Source: Bromus sterilis | Taxonomy: Eukaryota; Streptophyta; Magnoliopsida; Poales; Poaceae | Assembly (NCBI GenBank): GCA_950022295.1 | Contig: OX465598.1 | Span: 189,343,501-189,407,500, forward strand | Reading direction: 5' to 3' | Length of the DNA: 64,000 nucleotides | In this document: piece by piece, positions 55,841-64,000 of the stretch | Position numbering within the stretch: position 1 is the stretch's first letter | How the letters are laid out: each line of letters opens with the position of its first letter | Translations under genes and position numbers: made by a program | Notes under the pieces: generated by a model | What the model saw: only the letters and a program-made list of their open reading frames with translations | Told to the model about the DNA's origin: nothing | The model's database searches: none

Positions 55841-56757
55841 TGATGAGGACATCCCTACTAATGTTACACCCATACCCTCACCAACTACACATACTGGACC
55901 AGTTACTAGAGCACGTGCACGTCAACTAAATTATCAGGTACTTTCGTTTCTTGCGAATCCTTCTATTGTTCATGAACATATGATGCTGCCTAAATTAGAT
56001 ACTTTTGTTTTGCTTATGAATGAAGGACCTAGCATGGACAAGAAGGATGGTCATTGGAGCGGGATCAAGAATGGAGAAGAAGGTGCGCGCAGGGGAAAGT
56101 ACAGTGGAGCTTCCAGTGGGGATTTTCGCACGTTGAAGCCACCATAAGGCATGCATGAAGGCTTGGAGGGAATACACGAGATGCCACTTCATTATTTTCG
56201 TCCAAGAGCAATTATAGGTGCTGCGTCACCTTAATATTGGGCTGGGCCCATGTAATTTCGAAATACCACATTATAGGCTGTTTTTAGAGTCCGTATGTGT
56301 GGGGAAACCGAGTTAGGGTTGTTTTCGGACCCCACCTCCAAGGGGTCACGAAAATCCCCTCTGTTCCCCCATATATACAGCCCTTAGGGCGTCGTTTAGA
56401 CTTGGGTTTTAATTAGATTTAAGTTAGCCATAGCTGCAACTTCGAGTTCTTCGTTTGTGTCGTCCGACCAGGCCAAGACCGCATTGGAACCCCAACTTCT
56501 GTTAATCTTTCATCTTATATTCGCAATATCCAGATTGCAATTCTTAGTTCTTGCTTGTTCTTCGATTGCTTGCAGGAATTGACCTTCGTGGTCAGGTTGA
56601 TCGTGCATCCGCGGGATCAATAACCTCTCGGAGTTGGTTTAGCGATTGCTAAGGCGCAACGTCTTCGCACGTTCGTAGTCGGGTCGTGAAAGTCTACTCC
56701 ACCAAAAATCGATCTCCATCCTCTCATCGAAACATCGGGACACCTTCGCCTCTATCA
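55841..56757 (+). repeat. 5' LTR of CRM-type copy 2
   Basis: 917 bp, TGATGAGG...CTATCA. Shares private variants with its own 3' LTR (CATACCCTCACC, AGAGCACGTGC, CGCGCAGGGGAAAGTACAG), not with copy 1. Confidence 0.95.
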
Positions 56758-56759
56758 AG

Positions 56760-56769
56760 TGGTATCAGA
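56760..56769 (+). promoter_or_regulatory. Primer binding site, initiator Met tRNA
   Basis: TGGTATCAGA two bases after the 5' LTR, the same as in copy 1. Confidence 0.85.
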
Positions 56770-57922
56770 TTTCCAGGTTGCTCGGTGAGATTTACCAGAT
56801 TTCATAGTCTAGATTGGTTCTGTTCTTCATACCTACAGTCCACGAAAAAGCCAACAAAAAAAAATTAGGGTTAGATCATCACGTCCCAAGACAGTCCTAG
56901 CCTTTGTCCAGTTTTCTTTTCAGTACTTGCTTTGTTGAATTTACGGTTGCATCGTTGTGTCAAGTTGCTGATCTTAGCGTCTAGTTCCCTTAGAGTTTCG
57001 AGTTCTGATCACAGTTTGTCACACCGCCGCCGCACAGTAGTACACCGCCACGTTTCCGCCAATCTGAGTCCAGATACACCACCACGTTCCGCCAAGTCGA
57101 GTCCATATACAGCACCACGACCTACCAATCCGAGTTGAGTTCCATCACCTGTTCGGTTTGTGATCTCTCCGTAGCCAGATTAGTTTTGATTTGATTAGAG
57201 TCGGATTTCACCAATCTTTTGTCGTACGTATAAGAGGGTGATTTCCAAAAAAAAAAAAAAAAAAAAAAGCGAGAAAAAAAAATTCAGAGTGTGCTTCACA
57301 GTTGTTACGTGCCGCGCCGTGCTTTCCAGAGCAGTTTTTAGGCCAAAAATTTCGGGGGTGAAAAAATTTCGTGCCCATACGTTCCTTAGGTCCAGAAACT
57401 CGTTTTGAGACGTTCGCCACCATAGTGATTTTTTCGCACTTTTTCAGCCACCGCAGTCCCGCATCGCACCAAAAAAAAAAAAGCAAAAAAAAAAAAAAAA
57501 GAGGAAAAAAAAATCAGAGTGTGCTTCTCAGTTGATTACGTGCCGCGCCGTGCTTTCGTTGGTGTTTTAGGCTCGCGTCTCTAGTACGGTCTAGCCTAGG
57601 ATCAGCACAGTACCGACGTTGAGTGTTTATTCAACTTTGCATCTCTGTTTTGATTACTGTTGAGCTTTTTGCTACCATATTTGTCAAGCCTACCTACAGC
57701 TCCACATATATCCTACATCGTGCGTTTTGACACCTCCTGGCCATCGCTCTACCATATCTCTGAGAGTTTTGACCCGTTGGTTGTACATCACCACCTGCTG
57801 CTAGGTAAGAATCGGTAAGAACGTAAGAAAAGCTTGACGGAGTTGTGCTTTCCACCACCCCACATCCATCCCATTAGTAGAAGTAGGATCATATTCCTGT
57901 GTGTTTTCTATTTCTGCTAACC
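56770..57922 (+). other. Leader of CRM-type copy 2
   Basis: Untranslated. Besides the short CCACCACG repeats (57040-57120) and A runs (57247-57268, 57470-57515), it has an extra segment (about 57268-57330: AAAAATTCAGAGTGTGCTTC, then GTTACGTGCCGCGCCGTGC) that repeats text found once in copy 1 and again here at about 57505-57555. Both borders are A runs. Confidence 0.75.
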
Positions 57923-60900
57923 ATGCCAGGATCACATGATGAAGTGGCGCGGGATGCACCCGATTGGGAGAACATGACAAACAAGGAGCTACATGATAAA
58001 TTTGCACGTATGATGTCTCAACAGGTGCAGGACATCGAGACCAGATTTACAGAGGCGATTGATGGCGTGGAGAAGATGATCGACACCAAGCTCGACGCCA
58101 AGTTTACTGAGTTGATCGCACGCCTACCTTCCGCACAGCCACAGCCACCGCCACTACCACGTGCACGACGTATTCTGTTTCCGCGAGGACAAGCTGCTGG
58201 TATTGGTGCTCCTCCTGCTGCTGCAGTTGCTGCTACTGCTGCTGCTGCTTCTGACGTCAGCCAGGACGACAACTACGAGGGTGATTACGAGGAGGAGGTG
58301 GCACAGGAAGCGGCCTATGAGCAGCCAGCTGGACGTCCACGTCCCAACATTCGCCACGGTCGACACCAACCACCCCCTCAGGTACGCGATGATGAACATG
58401 TGCCTAAACTTAAATTGAATCTTAAGCCGTTTGAGGGTAGATATATTCCTGATGCTTATCTTACTTGGGAGTTAGAAACTGAACAACGTTTTACATGTTT
58501 ACAATATCCTGAGAATAGACGTGTTACTGCTGCTGTTTGTGAATTCACGGGCTTTGCATCTATTTGGTGGTCTGAACATTGTAGATTGCATGCTAATAAT
58601 ATTCCAACTACTTGGGCTGCTTTAAAAGATGCTATGCGTACTCGCTGGGTTCCTCCTTATTATCAACGTGAATTGTTACAAAAATTACAGCGTTTGAGAC
58701 AAGGAAAAAATTCTGTAGAGGAATATTATCAAGAATTACAAACTGGATTGATTAGATGTGGCCTAGTAGAGGATAATGAAGCTATGCTTGCACGTTTTAT
58801 GGGTGGCTTAAACAGGGAGATACAAACTATTCTAGAATACAAGGACTTTGCTACTATCACTCGTTTGTTTCATCTTGCTTGTAAAGCTGAACGTGAAGTG
58901 CAGGATCGACAGGCCGCTACGAGACCTAACTTTTCTGCAGGACGAAATACATCATGGACATCGCGTGGACCTTCTACATCCACACGTCCTGCTGCGCCAC
59001 CATCTACTTCAGCCGCTCATTCTTACAGGGAGCCACCAAAACAGCTAGCACCACCATTCAAGGGTGCACAGAGTGGTCCAGCGGCGAGTTCTTCTTCATC
59101 CATGGCGTCCACAGGGCAAACACGAGATCGTGATATTAAATGTCGCAGGTGCCAAGGTGGAGGTCACTTCGCAAAGGACTGTCCCTCCAAGCGTGTGATG
59201 ACTATTACGGCGGATGGTGGGTATGAGTCAGCGAGTGACTATGATGAGGAGACTCTAGTTCTCATTGCTCATGAGGAACAGGGTGCCCATGATGATGCTC
59301 ATGATATAGAGTATATGACTCCTGATGATGCAGATAAATATGCTAGTTTGGTGGCTCAACGTGTATTAAGTGTGCAGGTAACGAAGGCCGAGCAAAACCA
59401 GAGGCATAATTTGTTCCACACAAAGGGAGTGGTGAAAGAACGTTCGGTTCGCATCATCATTGACGGAGGGAGTTGCAACAACTTGGCTAGCATGGAGTTG
59501 GTGGAGAAGCTATCTCTCACCACAAGACCACACCCCCATCCGTACTATATTCAGTGGTTTAACAATAGTGGTAAGATTAAGGTAACGCGTTCTGTTCGTG
59601 TGCACTTTAGCATTGCTGCATATGCTGATTATGTTGATTGTGATGTGGTACCCATGCAAGCATGCTCTCTTTTACTTGGTAGACCATGGCAATTTGATAG
59701 GAATGTTGTACACCATGGTAGGACAAATCAGTTTACTCTAGTTCATCAGGATAAAAATATTGCTTTACTTCCTATGTCTCCTGAACAAATTGTGAAAGAT
59801 GATCTTGCTAGAGCTAGTAAAGCAAAACAGGAGAAAAATAAGAGTGAGAATGAGATAGCAGCCAAAGAATTTGAGCAACAACATAAGACTAATAGCAAAT
59901 CTTCTTCTGCTGTTTCTAATGAAATTAAATTGACTAGTCCAACTTTGCTTGCTACTAAGGTTGATATTTCAGATTTGGATGTTAGTCAATATGTGTGCTA
60001 TGCTTTTGTGTGCAAAGAAGCTTTGTTTTCATTTGAGGAATTGCCTCCTTCTTTGCCTCCTGTTGTCACTGACCTTTTGCAGGAGTTTATTGACGTCTTT
60101 CCACAAGACGTACCACCGGGATTACCACCTATTCGAGGGATTGAGCATCAGATTGACTTAATTCCCGGTGCTTCGTTGCCCAACCGTGCGCCATACCGTA
60201 CCAATCCAGAGGAGACGAAGGAGATTCAGCGTCAAGTACAAGAGCTACTCGACAAAGGTTACATACGTGAGTCCCTTAGTCCTTGTGCTGTACCTGTTAT
60301 ATTAGTGCCTAAAAAGGATGGAACATGGCGTATGTGTGTTGATTGTCGAGCCATTAATAATATTACTATTCGTTATCGTCATCCTATTCCTAGGTTAGAT
60401 GATATGCTTGATGAATTAAGTGGCTCTACCATGTTTTCCAAAGTTGATTTGCGTAGTGGATACCATCAAATTCGCATGAAATTAGGAGATGAATGGAAAA
60501 CGGCTTTTAAAACTAAGTTTGGATTATATGAGTGGTTAGTCATGCCTTTTGGGTTAACTAATGCACCTAGCACTTTCATGAGATTAATGAACGAGGTTTT
60601 ACGTGCTTTCATTGGACGATTTGTGGTAGTCTATTTTGATGATATACTGATTTATAGCAAATCTTTGGAGGAACATTTGGATCATTTACGTGCTGTTTTT
60701 ATTGCTCTACGTAATGCACGTTTATTTGGTAACCTTGGGAAGTGCACCTTTTGCACCGACCGAGTATCGTTTCTTGGCTATGTTGTTACTCCACAGGGTA
60801 TTGAAGTTGATAAAGCCAAGATCGAGGCGATTGAGAGTTGGCCGCAGCCCAAAACGGTCACACAAGTGAGGAGTTTTCTTGGCCTCGCTGGATTCTATAG

Positions 60901-63010
60901 GCGTTTTGTGAGAGATTTCAGCACCATTGCTGCCCCTCTCAATGAGCTTACACGCAAGGATGTGCCTTTTACTTGGGGTACCGCACAGGAAGAAGCTTTC
61001 ACGGTATTGAAAGATAAGTTAACACATGCTCCTTTGCTCCAACTTCCTGATTTTAATAAGACTTTTGAGCTTGAATGCGATGCTAGTGGGATTGGTTTGG
61101 GAGGTGTGTTATTACAAGATGCTAAACCTGTTGCATACTTTTCTGAAAAATTGAGTGGGCCTAGTCTGAACTATTCTACTTATGATAAGGAATTATATGC
61201 TCTTGTTCGGACATTAGAAACTTGGCAACATTATTTATGGCCCAAAGAATTTGTTATACATTCTGATCATGAATCTTTGAAACACATAAGAAGTCAAGCA
61301 AAACTTAATCGTAGACATGCTAAGTGGGTTGAATTTATTGAGACTTTCCCTTATGTCATTAAACACAAGAAGGGGAAAGATAATATTATTGCTGATGCTT
61401 TGTCTCGTCGTTATACTATGCTTTCACAACTTGACTTCAAGATATTCGGTTTAGAGACAATCAAAGAACAATATGCAAATGATGCGGAATTTAAAGATGT
61501 ATTGCAGAATTGTAGAGAGGGTAGAACTTGGAACAAGTTTGTGCTTAATGATGGATTTGTGTTCCGTTCTAACAAGCTATGCATTCCAGCTAGCTCTATT
61601 CGTCTTTTGTTGTTGCAGGAGGCGCATGGAGGAGGATTAATGGGACATTTTGGCGTGAAAAAGACGGAGGACGTACTTGCTACACATTTCTTTTGGCCAA
61701 AGATGAGACGGGATGTTGAGCGTTTTGTTGCTCGCTGCACTACATGTCAAAAAGCTAAGTCACGACTCAATCCTCATGGTTTATACATGCCTTTACCTGT
61801 ACCTAGTGTTCCGTGGGAGGACATATCCATGGACTTTGTTTTAGGCTTGCCTCGAACAAAGAAGGGGAGGGATAGCATATTTGTTGTCGTGGATAGATTT
61901 TCTAAGATGGCACATTTTATACCATGTCATAAAAGCGATGATGCTGCTAATGTTGCTGATTTATTCTTTGGAGAGATTATTCGTTTACATGGTGTGCCCA
62001 ATACTATTGTCTCGGATCGTGATACTAAGTTTCTTAGCCATTTTTGGAGATGCTTATGGGCTAAGTTGGGGACTAAACTACTTTTTAGTACTACATGTCA
62101 TCCCCAAACTGATGGACAAACTGAAGTGGTCAATAGGACATTGTCTACTATGCTTAGGGCTGTTTTAAAAAGTAACTTGAAACTGTGGGAAGAATGTTTA
62201 CCTCATATTGAATTTGCTTATAATCGTTCAGTGCATTCTACCACTAAAATGTGCCCTTTTGAGATTGTTTATGGTTTTCTACCTCGTGCACCTATTGATT
62301 TGCTGCCTCTTCCATCTTCGGAGAAGGTGAATTTTGATGCTAAGCAACGTGCTGAATTGATATTAAAAATGCATGAGTTAACTAAAGAAAACATTGAGCG
62401 CATGAATGCTAGATACAAGCTTGCTGGTGATAGGGGTCGAAAGCATGTTGTTTTTGAACCAGGAGATCTTGTTTGGTTACATCTACGAAAAGATAGGTTT
62501 CCTGATTTGCGCAAGTCTAAGTTAATGCCACGAGCTGATGGTCCCTTTAAGGTTTTACAGAAAATTAATGATAATGCATATAAACTTGAGCTACCTGCAG
62601 ATTTTGGGGTTAGTCCCACATTTAACATTGCAGATTTGAAACCTTATTTGGGAGAAGATGATGAGCTTTCGTCGAGGACGACTTCAATTCAAGAAGGGGA
62701 GGATGATGAGGACATCCCTACTAATGTTACACCCATACCCTCACCAACTACACATACTGGACCAGTTACTAGAGCACGTGCACGTCAACTAAATTATCAG
62801 GTACTTTCGTTTCTTGCGAATCCTTCTATTGTTCATGAACATATGATGCTGCCTAAATTAGATACTTTTGTTTTGCTTATGAATGAAGGACCTAGCATGG
62901 ACAAGAAGGATGGTCATTGGAGCGGGATCAAGAATGGAGAAGAAGGTGCGCGCAGGGGAAAGTACAGTGGAGCTTCCAGTGGGGATTTTCGCACGTTGAA
63001 GCCACCATAA
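57923..63010 (+). CDS. gag-pol: CRM-type Gag-Pol polyprotein, intact (copy 2)
   Basis: 1,695 aa from the ATG at 57923 (MPGSHDEVARDAPDW), co-linear with copy 1. All key motifs are kept: CRRCQGGGHFAKDC, IIDGGSCNNLAS, YFDDIL, ECDASGIGLGG, the HHCC finger, MDFVLGLP, VSDRDTKF and GQTEVVN. Differences from copy 1 are mostly conservative and concentrate in the Ala/Pro-rich N-terminal linker (about residues 70-110), where small in-frame indels cancel to give the same length. Near the C-terminus GIKNGEEGARRGKYSGASS replaces GIKHGEEGARAGKDSGASS. The final ~100 residues are encoded by the 3' LTR. No stop or frameshift was seen. Confidence 0.93.
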   Translation: MPGSHDEVARDAPDWENMTNKELHDKFARMMSQQVQDIETRFTEAIDGVEKMIDTKLDAKFTELIARLPSAQPQPPPLPRARRILFPRGQAAGIGAPPAAAVAATAAAASDVSQDDNYEGDYEEEVAQEAAYEQPAGRPRPNIRHGRHQPPPQVRDDEHVPKLKLNLKPFEGRYIPDAYLTWELETEQRFTCLQYPENRRVTAAVCEFTGFASIWWSEHCRLHANNIPTTWAALKDAMRTRWVPPYYQRELLQKLQRLRQGKNSVEEYYQELQTGLIRCGLVEDNEAMLARFMGGLNREIQTILEYKDFATITRLFHLACKAEREVQDRQAATRPNFSAGRNTSWTSRGPSTSTRPAAPPSTSAAHSYREPPKQLAPPFKGAQSGPAASSSSSMASTGQTRDRDIKCRRCQGGGHFAKDCPSKRVMTITADGGYESASDYDEETLVLIAHEEQGAHDDAHDIEYMTPDDADKYASLVAQRVLSVQVTKAEQNQRHNLFHTKGVVKERSVRIIIDGGSCNNLASMELVEKLSLTTRPHPHPYYIQWFNNSGKIKVTRSVRVHFSIAAYADYVDCDVVPMQACSLLLGRPWQFDRNVVHHGRTNQFTLVHQDKNIALLPMSPEQIVKDDLARASKAKQEKNKSENEIAAKEFEQQHKTNSKSSSAVSNEIKLTSPTLLATKVDISDLDVSQYVCYAFVCKEALFSFEELPPSLPPVVTDLLQEFIDVFPQDVPPGLPPIRGIEHQIDLIPGASLPNRAPYRTNPEETKEIQRQVQELLDKGYIRESLSPCAVPVILVPKKDGTWRMCVDCRAINNITIRYRHPIPRLDDMLDELSGSTMFSKVDLRSGYHQIRMKLGDEWKTAFKTKFGLYEWLVMPFGLTNAPSTFMRLMNEVLRAFIGRFVVVYFDDILIYSKSLEEHLDHLRAVFIALRNARLFGNLGKCTFCTDRVSFLGYVVTPQGIEVDKAKIEAIESWPQPKTVTQVRSFLGLAGFYRRFVRDFSTIAAPLNELTRKDVPFTWGTAQEEAFTVLKDKLTHAPLLQLPDFNKTFELECDASGIGLGGVLLQDAKPVAYFSEKLSGPSLNYSTYDKELYALVRTLETWQHYLWPKEFVIHSDHESLKHIRSQAKLNRRHAKWVEFIETFPYVIKHKKGKDNIIADALSRRYTMLSQLDFKIFGLETIKEQYANDAEFKDVLQNCREGRTWNKFVLNDGFVFRSNKLCIPASSIRLLLLQEAHGGGLMGHFGVKKTEDVLATHFFWPKMRRDVERFVARCTTCQKAKSRLNPHGLYMPLPVPSVPWEDISMDFVLGLPRTKKGRDSIFVVVDRFSKMAHFIPCHKSDDAANVADLFFGEIIRLHGVPNTIVSDRDTKFLSHFWRCLWAKLGTKLLFSTTCHPQTDGQTEVVNRTLSTMLRAVLKSNLKLWEECLPHIEFAYNRSVHSTTKMCPFEIVYGFLPRAPIDLLPLPSSEKVNFDAKQRAELILKMHELTKENIERMNARYKLAGDRGRKHVVFEPGDLVWLHLRKDRFPDLRKSKLMPRADGPFKVLQKINDNAYKLELPADFGVSPTFNIADLKPYLGEDDELSSRTTSIQEGEDDEDIPTNVTPIPSPTTHTGPVTRARARQLNYQVLSFLANPSIVHEHMMLPKLDTFVLLMNEGPSMDKKDGHWSGIKNGEEGARRGKYSGASSGDFRTLKPP
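62691..62703 (+). promoter_or_regulatory. Polypurine tract of CRM-type copy 2
   Basis: AAGAAGGGGAGGA, identical to copy 1, directly before the 3' LTR and inside the coding frame. Confidence 0.9.
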
Positions 63011-63620
63011 GGCATGCATGAAGGCTTGGAGGGAATACACGAGATGCCACTTCATTATTTTCGTCCAAGAGCAATTATAGGTGCTGCGTCACCTTAATAT
63101 TGGGCTGGGCCCATGTAATTTCGAAATACCACATTATAGGCTGTTTTTAGAGTCCGTATGTGTGGGGAAACCGAGTTAGGGTTGTTTTCGGACCCCACCT
63201 CCAAGGGGTCACGAAAATCCCCTCTGTTCCCCCATATATACAGCCCTTAGGGCGTCGTTTAGACTTGGGTTTTAATTAGATTTAAGTTAGCCATAGCTGC
63301 AACTTCGAGTTCTTCGTTTGTGTCGTCCGACCAGGCCAAGACCGCATTGGAACCCCAACTTCTGTTAATCTTTCATCTTATATTCGCAATATCCAGATTG
63401 CAATTCTTAGTTCTTGCTTGTTCTTCGATTGCTTGCAGGAATTGACCTTCGTGGTCAGGTTGATCGTGCATCCGCGGGATCAATAACCTCTCGGAGTTGG
63501 TTTAGCGATTGCTAAGGCGCAACGTCTTCGCACGTTCGTAGTCGGGTCGTGAAAGTCTACTCCACCAAAAATCGATCTCCATCCTCTCATCGAAACATCG
63601 GGACACCTTCGCCTCTATCA
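62704..63620 (+). repeat. 3' LTR of CRM-type copy 2
   Basis: 917 bp. It looked identical to 55841-56757 and is followed by CGAAG. The polyprotein stop is at 63008-63010. Confidence 0.95.
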
Positions 63621-63625
63621 CGAAG

Positions 63626-64000
63626 GACCCACGGGAAGACGAGCCGCGGCGGCATGGGAGGCCGTGGGCCAATGCCGCCGGCCAGGATCCGCAACTCCCT
63701 TTGCGAGCGCATCGACTTAGAGTTCGGCGTCGAATTGACCTCGTCTTCTTGCAGGTGGCTTCCTCTCCCCAAGGTGTTCCGCGACGCAGTACGGGACGCC
63801 GAGCCCCTGCATTTACGCTTGCAGGTGGACGGATGCCCACAAGTTCCGGTGAAGGTGGAAAATAACCGGGGGTCCACGGGAGATCTTTTTTGTTGCACGG
63901 GTGGAAGGTGCTCGCCTGCGGGCGCAAGCTGGAGTTCGACGACTTCATTTTGTTCCGCTACGACGGCGATGAACTCTTGACGCTAAAGTGCTTCGACATG
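63626..64000 (+). pseudogene. B3-like gene, 3' part (second copy), runs off window
   Basis: Continues the frame from 55840: an RG-rich stretch (GKTSRGGMGGRGPMPPARIRN), then a B3-like fold with EFGVELTSSSCRWLPLPKVF, LHLRLQVDGCPQVPVKVENN and, after a one-base shift in a run of six T near 63888, HGWKVLACGRKLEFDDFILF and RYDGDELLTLKCFD at the window edge. The last motif aligns with FRSDGDETLWERCFD of the copy near 3.7 kb. Given one missing T the B3 domain would read through, so an assembly slip is possible. The 3' end lies outside the window. Confidence 0.6.

Larger units (their letters stand above)
55841..63620 (+). mobile_element. Complete CRM-type chromovirus, copy 2
   Basis: 7,780 bp with 917-bp LTRs that looked identical by eye, a primer site, leader, intact polyprotein and purine tract, flanked by CGAAG. 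It differs from copy 1 by scattered substitutions, so the two copies come from different source elements, each with its own matched LTR pair. It is inserted within the coding frame of the B3-like gene in the same orientation. Confidence 0.93.

Overview
The window is plant nuclear DNA, most likely from a grass of the Pooideae (wheat, barley, oat or ryegrass relatives). It is almost entirely transposable elements nested in one another. The evidence is long Ty3/gypsy retrotransposons with plant-type primer sites (initiator Met and Asp tRNAs), grass-type LTR ends of the TGATACGTC...ACGTATC kind, and GC-rich LTR blocks. No ordinary intact host gene, rRNA, tRNA or CRISPR array was found. Species cannot be fixed from sequence alone.

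Layout, left to right. 1-3.1 kb holds pieces of three different LTRs. 3.6-4.2 kb (minus) is a small broken gene with a Gly/Arg-rich start and a B3-like DNA-binding domain, abutted by a ~1.0 kb terminal-inverted-repeat element (4262-5279). 5.3-12.3 kb is non-coding, rich in degenerate ~120-125 bp repeats, and may be a large decayed DNA transposon. 12.3-13.8 kb is another LTR remnant. 13.8-29.9 kb is an Athila-type gypsy element (Asp-tRNA primer site, broken gag-protease, an ATHILA ORF-1-like second gene) with a truncated 5' LTR. It is split by a complete CRM-type chromovirus (20599-28332). 29.9-31.3 kb is the broken integrase end of a Tat-lineage gypsy element, followed by a 244-bp tandem array.

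From 32.9 to about 55.6 kb runs one multi-exon gene on the minus strand, antisense to the Tat pol. Its exons are split by three insertions: a non-autonomous gypsy element (33976-40832), a long-LTR chromodomain chromovirus (41725-53128) and a solo LTR (54343-55456). Each has a target-site duplication, and removing each one restores the reading frame. Splice sites and phases agree between exons. I read this as the antisense extra gene known from Tat-lineage elements.

From 55.7 kb a second B3-like gene (plus strand, homologous to the one at 3.6-4.2 kb) is interrupted by a second complete CRM-type element (55841-63620) and runs off the window end. The two CRM-type copies each have a 5-bp target duplication, 917-bp LTR pairs that look identical by eye, and an open polyprotein frame of about 1,695 aa. 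They are the youngest and only apparently autonomous elements here. The Tat remnant and its antisense gene are the oldest layer, followed by the Athila-like, chromodomain and non-autonomous elements.
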